64,000 bases of DNA, from the NCBI GenBank assembly GCA_021798915.1, contig JAJZBM010000002.1:186001-250000 (forward strand), given 5' to 3'. A program made the position numbers and the translations under genes. This document shows, piece after piece, positions 17,244-26,203 of this stretch. The notes beneath the pieces are model-generated. The model saw only the letters and a list, made by a program, of their open reading frames with translations. It had not been told where the DNA came from and ran no database searches. The DNA is from Pseudomonadota bacterium (lineage in GTDB: Bacteria; Pseudomonadota; Alphaproteobacteria; Acetobacterales; Acetobacteraceae). Each line of letters starts with the position of its first letter. Position 1 is the first letter of the stretch.

Positions 17244-18102
17244 GGTTGCTCTTGCCTCCGGCATGGGCGGCGAACAGCGCAAACAGCCGCCGCGTCACCG
17301 GACCCACCGCGCCATCGCCGATCGGCGCGCCATCGAGCCGGAGCAGCGGGCGGACGAAGCTCGTCGCGCTGGTGAGAAAGGCCTCCCGCGCCGCGCGCAA
17401 CTCGGCGAGGGAGAAGCCGCGTTCGGCGAAAACGACGTTTTCTCCCCCCAAAAGCCCGATCAGGGCGGCGCGGGTGCAGCCGGGGAGGATCGCGGAATCG
17501 AGGGCGCGGGTGCGCAACACGCCGGCGGCATCGACGATCCAGATATTCGCCGCCGCCCCCTCGGTCACATTGCCGGCGCTATCGACCAGCACCGCCTCAT
17601 AGGCGCCTTGCTCGCGCGCCGCCTGCCGCGCCAGCACATTGGGCAGGAGGCCGATGGTCTTGATATCGCAACGCGCCCAGCGCTCATCGGGCCGGGTGAT
17701 GGCGGCGACGCCCCAGCCATCGGGCGTGGCTGGAACCCGCGCGCCATTTCGGGCGGTAACCACGAGCGCAGGCGGGACAATCGGCGCCGGAAACGGATGC
17801 TCGCGCCGCGCAACGCCCCGCGTCACCTGGAGATAGACCATCCCGTCGGCGACCCGGTTCCGCCGCACGACCTCGCGCAAGACGATGCCGAGTGCTGCGC
17901 GCGCCATCGGGGGCGCGATCCTGATCTCGCCGAGGCTCCGCGCCAGGCGGTCGAGATGGAGCCCTTCGTCGATCAGCCGCCCGGCCAGAACCGGGATCAC
18001 CTCATAGACGCCATCGGCGAATTGATAGCCGCGATCCTCGATCGAAACGGCGGCCTCACGATGCGGCAGATAGCGGCCATTGACGTAGGCGATGCGGGAC
18101 AT
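17230..18102 (-). CDS. Class IV aminotransferase, D-amino-acid transaminase-like
   Basis: 290 residues, PLP-dependent fold type IV. It starts MSRIAYVNGRYLPHREAAVS and has the EDRGYQFADGVYEV motif, the PLP lysine in CDIKTIGLLPNVLARQ, and VTEGAAANIWIV for phosphate binding. FADGVYEV with KTIGLLPNVLA is typical of D-alanine/D-amino-acid transaminases; branched-chain or aminodeoxychorismate enzymes of the same fold are the alternative. The longer frame upstream reads through the hairpin element and was not used. It lies downstream of ilvD with the hairpin element between. Confidence 0.86.
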   Translation of the reverse strand: MSRIAYVNGRYLPHREAAVSIEDRGYQFADGVYEVIPVLAGRLIDEGLHLDRLARSLGEIRIAPPMARAALGIVLREVVRRNRVADGMVYLQVTRGVARREHPFPAPIVPPALVVTARNGARVPATPDGWGVAAITRPDERWARCDIKTIGLLPNVLARQAAREQGAYEAVLVDSAGNVTEGAAANIWIVDAAGVLRTRALDSAILPGCTRAALIGLLGGENVVFAERGFSLAELRAAREAFLTSATSFVRPLLRLDGAPIGDGAVGPVTRRLFALFAAHAGGKSNHAEA

Positions 18103-18135
18103 GGCTGGGCTCGCCTTGAGGTATGGGGAAGGAGT

Positions 18136-18256
18136 CTTCTTTTTCTGAAGAAAAAGAAGCAAAAAGACTTTTATTCCGGTCTCCGTGACGCGGCAGTGCC
18201 GAAGGCACTGCCGCACCGGATAAAAGTTTTTTGGCTCTTTTTTTCAAAAAAGAGCC
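18136..18256. repeat. Dispersed hairpin element, copy A (full)
   Basis: Copy A has three parts. The first is a left hairpin (18136-18159, stem cttctttttc, loop tgaa). The second is a long-range pair formed by aaaaagacttttattccggt (18161-18180) and accggataaaagtttttt (18215-18232), which encloses a perfect 10-bp stem cggcagtgcc/ggcactgccg (18191-18213). The third is a right hairpin (18233-18256, GGCTC-T7-C-A6-GAGCC). It lies 6 bp after the ilvD stop. Hairpins next to T/A runs could terminate transcription on either strand. A related full copy is at 49402-49519 and a half copy near 56917-56962. Confidence 0.9.
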
Positions 18257-18261
18257 GTCTT

Positions 18262-19986
18262 TCACTGATCAGCGTAGCAATGCGTCTCCGCCGCGGCGCC
18301 AGGATGGGTCAGGGCGCCGAGATAGGTGGGGCCGACGAGTTGAGCGTATCTCCAGAGTGCCCCGGAATTGTAATCGGTTGGCCGTGGCGTCCAGGCCTTG
18401 CGGCGTTCGGCGAGTTCGGCATCCGACAGCGCAACCTCGATGGTGCCGGCGGTAGCGTCGAGGATGATGCGATCGCCGTTCCGGAGGAGCGCGATCGGCC
18501 CACCCACCGCCGCTTCCGGCCCGACATGGCCGACGCAGAAGCCGCGCGTGCCGCCGGAGAAGCGGCCATCGGTGATCAGCGCGACGTGCTCGCCCATGCC
18601 CTGGCCGTAGATCGCCGAGGTGGTGGAGAGCATCTCGCGCATCCCCGGCCCGCCTTTCGGTCCCTCATAGCGGATGACGATGACATCGCCCGCCTTGTAG
18701 GCGCGGGCCTGGACGGCGGCGAAGGCGTCTTCCTCGCAATCGAAGCAGAGCGCCGTGCCCTCGAAACGCTTTGCGGCAAGGCCGGTGACCTTCACGATCG
18801 CGCCTTCGGGGGCGAGATTACCGCGCAGCCCGACCACGCCGCCGGTCGGCGAAATCGCCCGGCTCACCGGATAGACCACGTCCTGATCGGTCGGGAACAC
18901 CACGTCCTTGAGGTTTTCCGCCATCGTCCGCCCGGTGACCGTCATGCAGTCGCCATGCAGGAGGCCGGCATCGAGCAGCGCCTTCAAAATCACCGGAATC
19001 CCGCCGATGCGGTGGACGTCGAGGGCGACGTATTTTCCGGCCGGCTTGAGATCGGCGATATAGGGCGTGCGACGCATGATGGCGACGACGTCGTCCATGG
19101 TGAAGCGAATGCCGGCCTCATGCGCGATCGCCGGCAGATGGAGGCCGGCATTGGTCGAACCGCCGGTCGCGCCGACCGCGACGGCGGCGTTTTCCAGAGC
19201 TTCGCGTGTCACGATGTCGCGCGGGCGGAGATTGCGTTCGAGCAGCGCCATCACCGCGCGGCCGGATTCGAAGCCGAAGCGGTCGCGCTCCTCATAGGGC
19301 GCCGGCACACCGGCCGAGCCGGGCAGCGCAAGCCCGATCGCCTCGCTCACCATCGCCATGGTGTTGGCCGTGAACTGCCCGCCGCAGGCCCCGGCCGAGG
19401 GACAGGCGACACATTCCAGTTCGTGCAGTTCCTCGTCGGTTATCTTGCCGGCGGCGTGCTGGCCGACCGCCTCGAAGACATCGACGACGGTGACGTCACG
19501 GCCCTTGTAACGCCCGGGGAGAATCGAGCCGCCATACATGAACACGCTCGGGACATTGAGGCGGAGCATCGCCATCATCATGCCGGGGAGCGATTTGTCA
19601 CAGCCGGCGAGGCCGATCAGCGCGTCATAGCAATGCCCACGCATGGTGACTTCCACCGAATCGGCGATGATCTCGCGCGAAACCAGCGAGGATTTCATCC
19701 CCTGATGACCCATCGCGATGCCGTCGGTGACGGTGATCGTGGTGAATTCGCGCGGCGTGCCGTGTGCCTCGGCGACCCCGCGCTTGACCGCTTGCGCCTG
19801 GCGCGAGAGCGCGATGTTGCACGGTGCCGCCTCGTTCCAGCAGGTGGCGACGCCGATCAGCGGCTGCTCGATCTCGGTCTCGGTCAGCCCCATGGCGTAG
19901 TAATAGCTGCGATGCGGGGCGCGATCGGGGCCGACGGACACATGCCGCGACGGCAGGCGGCTCTTGTCCCAGCGTTTTTCGAGCAT
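18262..19986 (-). CDS. ilvD: Dihydroxy-acid dehydratase
   Basis: 574 residues. IlvD carries out the third common step of branched-chain amino acid synthesis, dehydrating dihydroxy acids to 2-keto acids with an Fe-S cluster. The cluster cysteines are in [26 protein letters not shown] and [17 protein letters not shown]-terminal motifs include [20 protein letters not shown]. Full length, beginning [20 protein letters not shown]. Its stop is followed at once by the hairpin element. The position upstream of a PLP aminotransferase may be coincidence, as the two are separated by that element. Confidence 0.96.
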   Translation of the reverse strand: MLEKRWDKSRLPSRHVSVGPDRAPHRSYYYAMGLTETEIEQPLIGVATCWNEAAPCNIALSRQAQAVKRGVAEAHGTPREFTTITVTDGIAMGHQGMKSSLVSREIIADSVEVTMRGHCYDALIGLAGCDKSLPGMMMAMLRLNVPSVFMYGGSILPGRYKGRDVTVVDVFEAVGQHAAGKITDEELHELECVACPSAGACGGQFTANTMAMVSEAIGLALPGSAGVPAPYEERDRFGFESGRAVMALLERNLRPRDIVTREALENAAVAVGATGGSTNAGLHLPAIAHEAGIRFTMDDVVAIMRRTPYIADLKPAGKYVALDVHRIGGIPVILKALLDAGLLHGDCMTVTGRTMAENLKDVVFPTDQDVVYPVSRAISPTGGVVGLRGNLAPEGAIVKVTGLAAKRFEGTALCFDCEEDAFAAVQARAYKAGDVIVIRYEGPKGGPGMREMLSTTSAIYGQGMGEHVALITDGRFSGGTRGFCVGHVGPEAAVGGPIALLRNGDRIILDATAGTIEVALSDAELAERRKAWTPRPTDYNSGALWRYAQLVGPTYLGALTHPGAAAETHCYADQ

Positions 19987-20139
19987 CAGACGTCTCTCCT
20001 CGGACTATGGGCAAACGCGCCGATGATGGCGCGGGTGATGAAGGCGGCGTAGAATGCGCCGCCCGGAATGGCGCCGCAACTCTCGCCAGGGCCAAAAATG
20101 CCCGCCTTTTTTCGCCCGCCTTTTTCGGAGGAAACCACC

Positions 20140-21120
20140 ATGCTCACCCCGCCGCGCCGCGCGCTGCACGAGGTCAACGGCATCACGCTCTCGGTTCTCG
20201 AAGCCGGGGAGGAGGGCGCGCCGCTGGTCATCCTGTGCCACGGATTTCCCGAACTCGCGCTCTCCTGGCGCCATCAGATCGCAGCACTGGCCGCGGCCGG
20301 CTATCGCGTCGCCGCCCCGGACATGCGCGGCTATGGCGGGAGTTCGGCGCCGGCCGAAATCGCGGCCTACAGCATTTTCCACCTCGCTGGCGACATGGTG
20401 GCGCTGGCCGGCGCGCTCGGTGCCACGAAGGCGGCGATCATCGGCCATGACTGGGGGGCGGCGGTTGCCTGGCAGGCGGCACTTTTTCGCCCCGATCTCT
20501 TTCCCGCCATCGCCGCCCTCAGCGTCCCTTTCCGTCCGCGTGGTCCGAAAGCCCCGCTGACCACTTTGCGCGAAGCCGGGATGACGCGGTTCTACTGGTT
20601 TTATTTCCAGGAGCCGGGCTTGGCCGAGGCTGAATTCGCGCGCGATCCGGAGGCCAGCTTCCGCCGCTTATTCTCCACCGGCGCGCGGGTTGCGGAAGGC
20701 GCGGCGCCGGCCGCCCTCGAAATTCCCGAAAGTGGCGGATTTCTCGACCGATTACCCGACCCCGGCGCGCCGCCGCCCTGGGTGGACGGCGAAACTTTCG
20801 CCGCCTTCGCCGCGACCTATCGCCGCACCGGGTTTCGCGGTGGCCTCAACTGGTACCGCAATATCGACCGCAACTGGGAACTGACGGCGCCCTGGCATGG
20901 GGCAAAAATCCACCAGCCCGCCCTCTTCATCGCCGGCGACCGCGACGCCGTGATCGCCGGCCCGATGGGCGCGCGGGCGCTCGCGGCGCTACCGGAACAC
21001 GTGCCGGGTCTGACCCGAACCCTGATTCTGCCCGGCGCCGGGCACTGGGTGCAGCAGGAGCGCGCGGCGGAGGTGAGCGCCGCGCTGGCCGATTTTCTCG
21101 CCCGTCATTTTCCCGCGTGA
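20140..21120 (+). CDS. Alpha/beta-hydrolase, soluble epoxide hydrolase-like
   Basis: 326 residues. HGFPE at 34-38 forms the oxyanion hole, GHDWGAAVAW carries the nucleophile Asp104, and GAGHWVQQE near residue 300 carries the catalytic His. The cap region has FYWFYFQEPG and NWYRNIDRNWE, supplying tyrosines that in this family activate the epoxide. These features fit EphA-type epoxide hydrolases; haloalkane dehalogenases share the fold but lack the cap tyrosines. The ATG at 20140 follows TCGGAGGAAACC. The gap to ilvD (19987-20139) holds nothing else I can recognise. Confidence 0.88.
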   Translation: MLTPPRRALHEVNGITLSVLEAGEEGAPLVILCHGFPELALSWRHQIAALAAAGYRVAAPDMRGYGGSSAPAEIAAYSIFHLAGDMVALAGALGATKAAIIGHDWGAAVAWQAALFRPDLFPAIAALSVPFRPRGPKAPLTTLREAGMTRFYWFYFQEPGLAEAEFARDPEASFRRLFSTGARVAEGAAPAALEIPESGGFLDRLPDPGAPPPWVDGETFAAFAATYRRTGFRGGLNWYRNIDRNWELTAPWHGAKIHQPALFIAGDRDAVIAGPMGARALAALPEHVPGLTRTLILPGAGHWVQQERAAEVSAALADFLARHFPA

Positions 21121-21141
21121 GGGGGCGGAGCCGCGCCGATC

Positions 21142-21414
21142 CTACCCCCCGCCGCCGCGTCCAGCGCGCCAGAGTTGGACGCGGAATGCGACATAAGCGA
21201 TCACGGCGGCCAAGATCATCACCGGCAGCAGCGTCACGGCAAGCCAGAATGCGAACGCCGCCAAAGCCAGGGCGCCGGCGATGACGGCGACCAGGGCGCC
21301 GATCGCGGCGAGTCGGAACAGCCACGGCGTCGGCCCGCGCCCGGCCAGTCCGGGGGGACGACGGAATTCCCCCTCCGGGGTCATGTCGATGATGATGGTG
21401 CGGTGCTGTCTCAT
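21142..21414 (-). CDS. Small two-helix membrane protein of unknown function
   Basis: 90 residues starting MRQHRTIIIDMTPEGEFRRP. A charged N-terminus is followed by PTPWLFRLAAIGALVAVIAG and LAAFAFWLAVTLLPVMILAA, two adjacent hydrophobic segments, then YVAFRVQLWRAGRGGGG. I do not recognise a family. Codon use is like that of neighbouring genes and the frame is open through the hydrophobic part, which supports a real gene. An earlier ATG at 21510 would add a hydrophilic stretch with no pattern. It is convergent with the epoxide hydrolase gene. Confidence 0.6.
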   Translation of the reverse strand: MRQHRTIIIDMTPEGEFRRPPGLAGRGPTPWLFRLAAIGALVAVIAGALALAAFAFWLAVTLLPVMILAAVIAYVAFRVQLWRAGRGGGG

Positions 21415-21530
21415 GATCGAGTGCAGGTGGTCGGCCGCGAAGGGCGCGTCAAGCCCGCCGCCATCCGCGCCACTTTTCCTCCCGCTGCCGCCATGGCAGG
21501 TTCCCGGCAAAGCACGGGAAGGATGAGACC

Positions 21531-22316
21531 ATGGTGACAGGCGCGCGGCAGGCTCTGCCGGTCGATCTTACGGGGATGCGGGTTGCGATCTCGGCGGCGG
21601 CGGGCGGGATCGGGCGGGTGATGGCGGATGGTTTCGCCGCCTCCGGGGCGCGCGTCTTCATCTCCGACATCGACGGCGCGGCGGTGGCGGCCTCCGGCCA
21701 TCCCGGCATCCGCGCCGATGCCGGGCGGCGCGAGGAGGTCGAGGCGTTCATGGCGGCGGCGATCGATCATCTCGGCGGGCTCGATGTGCTGGTCAACAAT
21801 GCTGGCATCGCCGGGCCGACCAAGCGGGTCGAGGAAATCGCGCCGGAGGAGCTCGCGGAGACGCTGCGGGTCGATCTCGAAAGCTTTTTCCACTGCGCGC
21901 GCCTCGCCATTCCGGCGCTGCGCGCTGCCGGCGGGGGCGCGATCATCAATCTCAGTTCCGCCGCCGGGCGTTTCGGCTTTCCGCTCCGCGCCCCTTATGC
22001 CGCGGCGAAATGGGGGGTGATCGGCTTCACCAAGACACTGGCGATCGAGCTTGGCCCGGACGGGATCCGCGCCAATGCCATCCTCCCCGGCCTCGTCGAT
22101 GGGCCGCGCATCCGCGCCGTGATCAAGGCGAAGGCGGTGGCGGCCGGCATGTCCGAGAACGAGCAGACCGAACGCGCCGTCTCCACCACCAGCCTCCGCT
22201 GCTTCGTGACGCAACAGGACATCGCCAATATGGCCCTCTATCTCGCGAGCCCCTTCGGCGCGACGATCAGCGGCCAGGCGCTGGCGATCGATGGTGACAT
22301 GCAGGTGCTGATCTGA
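21531..22316 (+). CDS. Short-chain dehydrogenase/reductase
   Basis: 261 residues of the classical SDR family. The cofactor motif is AISAAAGGIGRVMADGFAAS (TGxxxGxG with AAAGGIG), then VNNAGIAGP, the catalytic Ser in INLSSAAGRFGFP, and YAAAK for Tyr and Lys. After this comes IELGPDGIRANAILPGLVDG. The ISDID after beta-2 suggests NAD(H). The substrate is unknown. The ATG at 21531 follows GGAAGGATGAGACC. The 3' end overlaps the convergent MMPL exporter gene by 50 bases. Confidence 0.88.
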   Translation: MVTGARQALPVDLTGMRVAISAAAGGIGRVMADGFAASGARVFISDIDGAAVAASGHPGIRADAGRREEVEAFMAAAIDHLGGLDVLVNNAGIAGPTKRVEEIAPEELAETLRVDLESFFHCARLAIPALRAAGGGAIINLSSAAGRFGFPLRAPYAAAKWGVIGFTKTLAIELGPDGIRANAILPGLVDGPRIRAVIKAKAVAAGMSENEQTERAVSTTSLRCFVTQQDIANMALYLASPFGATISGQALAIDGDMQVLI

Positions 22317-24612
22317 GCGGCGGGCGCCCGGCGAGGAGAAAGGCGAAAACCATCGCCGCGGCAACGCCGATCGCGACCGTGAGGCCGATGCCGCGCAGAA
22401 GCGGCGTGCGGCAGAAGGCGAGCAGGCCGAAGGTCGCGAGCGTCATGACATGGCAGAGGATGAGGGTGCGAAAGGTGCGCGCGCGCTCGTCGCCGCTGGT
22501 CTGGCGGCGGGCGAAAAAGAGGGCATAATCGAGCCCGATGCCGACCATCAGCGGCAGGGCGACGATGTGAAACAGCGAGAGAGGCTCGCCCAGCCGGCCG
22601 AGCAGCGCCAAGGTCACGATGACCGCGCCGGCGAGCGGGGCGAGCACGCGGGGCAGCGGGCGCACGCCCCCGAGCCCAATGATCAGCGCAATCAACGCGC
22701 AGCCGGCGCCGAGGCCGAGCCAGCGCCAAGCCTGTCCGGTATAGGTGGTGACCAGCGCCGTCATCTCGGCCGGAATGTCGAGGATATGGACGTCCGGCGT
22801 GTCGGCGAAGGCGGCGCGAAACGCCGCCGGATCCTTGAGTCCGCTCGGCGCGATGACGCCGAACCAGCGCCCGTCATGGGTAAAAAGCAGCGGCGCGAGC
22901 CGTGCCGCGAGCAGTGGCGGGGTGATCGCGGCGAGGGTCAGCGGCGCCTCCTCCCGGGCGGCGGCGGCATCGGCGAGAAAGGGCTGGAAGGCATCGGGGC
23001 GAAAGCCGAGCCCGGCGCTTGCCCGCGCCACCCGTTCGGCGAGCAGGGGCGGGGGTGGGATGGCCCGTTGCCGGGTGCGCTGGGTTGCGGCACTCGGCAA
23101 AAGCCGGGCGGCGAGGCTCACCTCGGATAGCGCGCCGTGGGCGGCCAAGGCGTCGAGGCGCGGCAGCACGGCCTCCTCGCGCGCCAGCACCGCATCCGCG
23201 TCCGAGCCCTGCACCCAAGCGAGGACGGCGACCTCCGGCGCCCCCAACTCGGCGCGTAAGACCCCGTCGAGATCGCCGGCGGCCTGCGGCACCGGGCTCA
23301 ATTCGCGGAGATCCCGCGCGAGCGGCGGCGGGGCGGCGAGCAGGGAGAGCCCGGCGAGGGTGATCGGGACGATCGTCCAGGCGCGATAGCGCCGGAGCGC
23401 TTCGAGCCGGTCGAGCCAGGGGGCGGGGCGCTCGGCGGGCGCGATCGCGACGGCGACCAAAAGCGGGGCTAGGATCAGCCGCGTCGCCAGGGCCGCCGCG
23501 ACCAGCCCGCTCGCTGCGAACAGGCCGAGTTCGGCAAGACCCGGAAACGCCGAGGCGCCCATCCCGGCAAGCCCCGCAGCGCAGCCGGCGACGGTCACGG
23601 CGAGCGTGCGCCCGATCCGCGCACTGGTCGCCGCCACCGGCTCGCCGGGACGGCGATGGCCGATCCAGAGCACCGGATAATCGAGGCTGACACCGAGCAT
23701 CGTCATGCCGAAGCCGAAGGTCAGCGCATGTACCCGCCCGAAGACCAGCGTGGTCAGCGCCAGCGCCGCTGCCGTCGCGAACAAGACCGGGATCAGGACG
23801 GCGGCGAGCGCCAGCGGGTTTTTCAGCCAGAGCGCGAGGATCGCAAGCACCAAGAGGCCGGACAGCACTGAAATGGTCTCGGCATCGCCGCGAATGGCAT
23901 GTTCGGCGGCGAGCGCGAACACTGCCGCCCCCCCCTCCAGCAGCCGCGCATGGCCGCTTGCGCTGGCCTGAAACGCTGCCGCGACTGCCTGCGCTGCCGC
24001 GTGCTGGCCGGCGAGATCGACGCCGCTCGCCCGGGTGCGGGCGATGAGGAGGGCGCGGTCACGCTCGGGTGCGAACCAGACGCCGTCGCTCTCGCGCACC
24101 TGGCTCGGCCCGGCCCATGACGCGACCACGGCGGGAAACGCCCCGGTCGGGTCGGTGAGGCCGAATTCGGTTGCGAGCGGGGCGGCGGAGGAGGCGAGGG
24201 CATCGAGCAAAGCGGTGATATCGGCGTGGAGGGCCGCCTCCGTGAAGGCGTCCGGGCGCGTCGCCGGGGATAGGAGATAGCGATGTCGAAACAAAAACTC
24301 CTGTGCCGCACCACCGGCGAGGCCGGCGCCGTTCTGGACCAGGCGGAACTGTCCGGAGGCGCGGAGGCGGGTGGCGAAATCGCGGCTGATGGCGGCGAGA
24401 TCGGCCGCCGGCGCCCCCTCGATCCCGAACAGGAGCAGGCTCGCCGCCGGCCCCTGCCGCACCTGGTCGAGCATGAAGCGTGCCCCCTCGCTTTCGCCCT
24501 GGGGCAGGAAATCGGCGATGTCGGCGCTGAGATGAGCATGCGCGAGGCTGAGCAGGAGGAGGCCGACCGCGAGCACCAGGGTCGCGAGAAGGCGGGCGCG
24601 GGAGCCGTTCAT
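22267..24612 (-). CDS. MMPL/RND-superfamily lipid exporter
   Basis: 781 residues. It has two repeats of a large periplasmic loop followed by a five-helix membrane bundle. The first loop runs from HLSADIADFLPQGESEGARF and is followed by HALTFGFGMTMLGVSLDYPV; the second bundle has LPLMVGIGLDYALFFARRQT. The GxSLDY/GxGLDYALF motifs are the proton-relay helix pattern of the MMPL group. Such proteins export lipids and, in aryl polyene and related clusters, the product. It is last in the minus-strand cluster. The ATG at 24612 has no Shine-Dalgarno sequence and is reached through overlapping mini-ORFs (see repeat at 24610). Residues after FLLAGRPPL are probably unconserved tail. Confidence 0.85.
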   Translation of the reverse strand: MNGSRARLLATLVLAVGLLLLSLAHAHLSADIADFLPQGESEGARFMLDQVRQGPAASLLLFGIEGAPAADLAAISRDFATRLRASGQFRLVQNGAGLAGGAAQEFLFRHRYLLSPATRPDAFTEAALHADITALLDALASSAAPLATEFGLTDPTGAFPAVVASWAGPSQVRESDGVWFAPERDRALLIARTRASGVDLAGQHAAAQAVAAAFQASASGHARLLEGGAAVFALAAEHAIRGDAETISVLSGLLVLAILALWLKNPLALAAVLIPVLFATAAALALTTLVFGRVHALTFGFGMTMLGVSLDYPVLWIGHRRPGEPVAATSARIGRTLAVTVAGCAAGLAGMGASAFPGLAELGLFAASGLVAAALATRLILAPLLVAVAIAPAERPAPWLDRLEALRRYRAWTIVPITLAGLSLLAAPPPLARDLRELSPVPQAAGDLDGVLRAELGAPEVAVLAWVQGSDADAVLAREEAVLPRLDALAAHGALSEVSLAARLLPSAATQRTRQRAIPPPPLLAERVARASAGLGFRPDAFQPFLADAAAAREEAPLTLAAITPPLLAARLAPLLFTHDGRWFGVIAPSGLKDPAAFRAAFADTPDVHILDIPAEMTALVTTYTGQAWRWLGLGAGCALIALIIGLGGVRPLPRVLAPLAGAVIVTLALLGRLGEPLSLFHIVALPLMVGIGLDYALFFARRQTSGDERARTFRTLILCHVMTLATFGLLAFCRTPLLRGIGLTVAIGVAAAMVFAFLLAGRPPLRSAPACHHRSPAPGR

Positions 24613-24651
24613 GGAGCGCCGTTCATGGAGCGCCGTTCATGGAGCGCCGTT
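24610..24651. repeat. 14-bp tandem repeat creating overlapping mini-ORFs before the exporter start
   Basis: The unit catggagcgccgtt occurs three times (24610-24623, 24624-24637, 24638-24651), followed by a further CAT at 24652. On the minus strand each unit is an ATG followed by AAC GGC GCT CC, so each ATG reads MNGAP and then hits TGA, which overlaps the next ATG (ATGA). ATGs lie at 24667, 24654, 24640, 24626 and 24612, the last being the exporter start. The ATG at 24667 overlaps the LolA-like stop (24664-24666). Confidence 0.9.
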
Positions 24652-24663
24652 CATGGGTGCCGG

Positions 24664-25248
24664 TCATGGGAGGGGGGTGATGCGCATCACGCTGGCGTCG
24701 CCGTTGCTTTGCTCGAACGTGACGAGGTTTGGCGTCGGACCATCGCCCTCGATGCGGGCGAGGCGCAGAAAACGCGCGATCGCCGGATCGCTCGGCACCA
24801 AGGTCAGACGCCAGTGCGCGCGATCCCCCTCCAGCCCGACGCTGTAATAGTGCTGGAGGGCGGCGAGATCGCCGGCCAGTGTTGCGCGGATCGCATCCAC
24901 GAGGCCAGCGATGGGCGGCGCGCTGGCCAGCGCGATCTCCCGCGCCGGCTGCGTGCCGAGGGTGAGGGTGAGCGTCTGGCCATCGAGCACCAGGCGCTCG
25001 GGATGCGGCGGGAGGGTGATTTTTTCGAGATGATCCGGCCGCCGCCAGGCGAGCGTGCCCTGGGTCTCGATCGGGGCCGCGAGGGCGTGCAGGGTCTTGA
25101 TTTCGACGAAGCGCGCCTGCCGCTCGGGCACCGCGGCGAGTTCAGCCATCAGCGCCGTGATGGTGAGCGGCGCCGTCTCCGCCGGCGCCGGCAAGGGGAG
25201 CGCGATCAGCAGGGCGAGGAGGGTGAGGAAACGGCGCGGAAGCGCCAT
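24664..25248 (-). CDS. LolA-like outer-membrane lipoprotein carrier of the lipid cluster
   Basis: About 194 residues. A signal peptide (MALPRRFLTLLALLIALPLP, then APAETAP) predicts a periplasmic protein. The body has the unclosed beta-barrel pattern of LolA: ITALMAELAAVPERQARFVE, LAAPIETQGTLAWRRPDHLE, LTLTLGTQPAREIALASAPP. LolA-like proteins occur with MMPL exporters in aryl polyene-type clusters and are thought to carry the lipid product to the outer membrane. The start at 25248 (after TTTGGGAAAACG) was chosen for the signal peptide; ATGs at 25263 and 25266 are alternatives. It overlaps the acyltransferase frame by 107 bases. Confidence 0.78.
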   Translation of the reverse strand: MALPRRFLTLLALLIALPLPAPAETAPLTITALMAELAAVPERQARFVEIKTLHALAAPIETQGTLAWRRPDHLEKITLPPHPERLVLDGQTLTLTLGTQPAREIALASAPPIAGLVDAIRATLAGDLAALQHYYSVGLEGDRAHWRLTLVPSDPAIARFLRLARIEGDGPTPNLVTFEQSNGDASVMRITPLP

Positions 25249-26203
25249 CGTTTTCCCAAACATCATGAAAATTGAACCAGTTATAGGGATATTCCCGACA
25301 GAAGTGAGACAGGCGTTCGGCATAGCGGGTAACATGGGGGCGTAGCGCCGCCCAGGGTTCCGCCGGATGTCCGCCCGCCGCGTCGCTGCCGCGGTACGGC
25401 GCGATCCTGTCGGCGAACGGCTCGATATGCACGAGATAGTGCCGCCGCGCGAGGCGAAGGCCAAAGCCGAGCAGCACCGGCGCGCCGGTCGCGGCGGCGA
25501 GGCGGAACGGGCCGAGCGGAAACGCCGCCGGGGCGCCGAGGAAATCCGCCGCCATCACCGCCTGCCCGGCCGCCACACGATCGGCGAGCAGGCCGACGAC
25601 GCCGCCGCCGGCGAGGGTTTCGCGGAGCGTCAGGGCCAGCGCGATGCCGTCGCCGTCGGTCGCGGGAAGGGCGATCACGCTGGCGGCGAAGTGCGGGTCG
25701 AGTTCCTCGAACAGCGCCGTCAGCGCGCCATGCCCGCCGCGATGCATGACCATGCGAATCGGAACCGGCGCCCCCGCCCCGGCGGCGAAGCGGAGCGCCT
25801 CGAAGCTGCCGAGATGGGCGCCGAGCAGCACCACGCCGCGCCCCGCCGCCGTCGCCGCGACGAGATGGTGGTGCCCGGTGACGCGGATCGTGAACAGCCC
25901 GCGCCGGCCCTGGAGAAAGAAGAACCGGTCGAGCAGCGTCTCGGCGAAGGTCAGAAAATGGCGGAACACGTCGCGTATCCCCGCCTTGCGCCCGAGGGCA
26001 CGACCGAGATAGCGCCGCGAGGCACGCCGGCCGGCCTTATCGCTGAGAAAAAACCCGAGGGTGACCGGCCATAACAGCAACGCCCCGGCACGCCAGCCGA
26101 GCCGCCGGCAGAGCCAGGCCATGAGCCGGATCGGGCGCCGGCCGCCGGGCTCGCGCCGGGTCTGCCAGGCGGGGAGGGCGGGCCCGGGTGCTTTTCCGGT
26201 CAT
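25142..26203 (-). CDS. LpxL/HtrB-like acyltransferase of the lipid cluster
   Basis: 353 residues. Similarity to the lipid A biosynthesis acyltransferase fold is seen in the HX4E/D-type motif VVLLGAHLGSFEALRFAAGA, in GVVGLLADRVAAGQ and in MAADFLGAPAAFPLGPFRLA. An N-terminal hydrophobic region (GALLLWPVTLGFFLSD) suggests membrane association. In related clusters such proteins transfer an acyl chain during product assembly. The normal end is near PYNWFNFHDVW; here the frame runs about 38 residues further, through the LolA-like start, with a low-complexity His/Pro/Gly tail. Its start overlaps the dehydratase stop (ATGA). Confidence 0.8.
   Translation of the reverse strand: MTGKAPGPALPAWQTRREPGGRRPIRLMAWLCRRLGWRAGALLLWPVTLGFFLSDKAGRRASRRYLGRALGRKAGIRDVFRHFLTFAETLLDRFFFLQGRRGLFTIRVTGHHHLVAATAAGRGVVLLGAHLGSFEALRFAAGAGAPVPIRMVMHRGGHGALTALFEELDPHFAASVIALPATDGDGIALALTLRETLAGGGVVGLLADRVAAGQAVMAADFLGAPAAFPLGPFRLAAATGAPVLLGFGLRLARRHYLVHIEPFADRIAPYRGSDAAGGHPAEPWAALRPHVTRYAERLSHFCREYPYNWFNFHDVWENDGASAPFPHPPRPADRAPLAGAGGDGAAHHHGADG

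Noticed and set aside
18056..18455. Short frames reading KSLFASFSSEKE or [10 protein letters not shown] at the hairpin elements
   Set aside because: The same peptides appear at copies A, B and C because they are translations of the repeated hairpin, not conserved proteins.
17242..20052. A 936-codon open frame on the plus strand opposite ilvD and the aminotransferase
   Set aside because: It spans two well-recognised minus-strand genes and the hairpin element, with no family motif.
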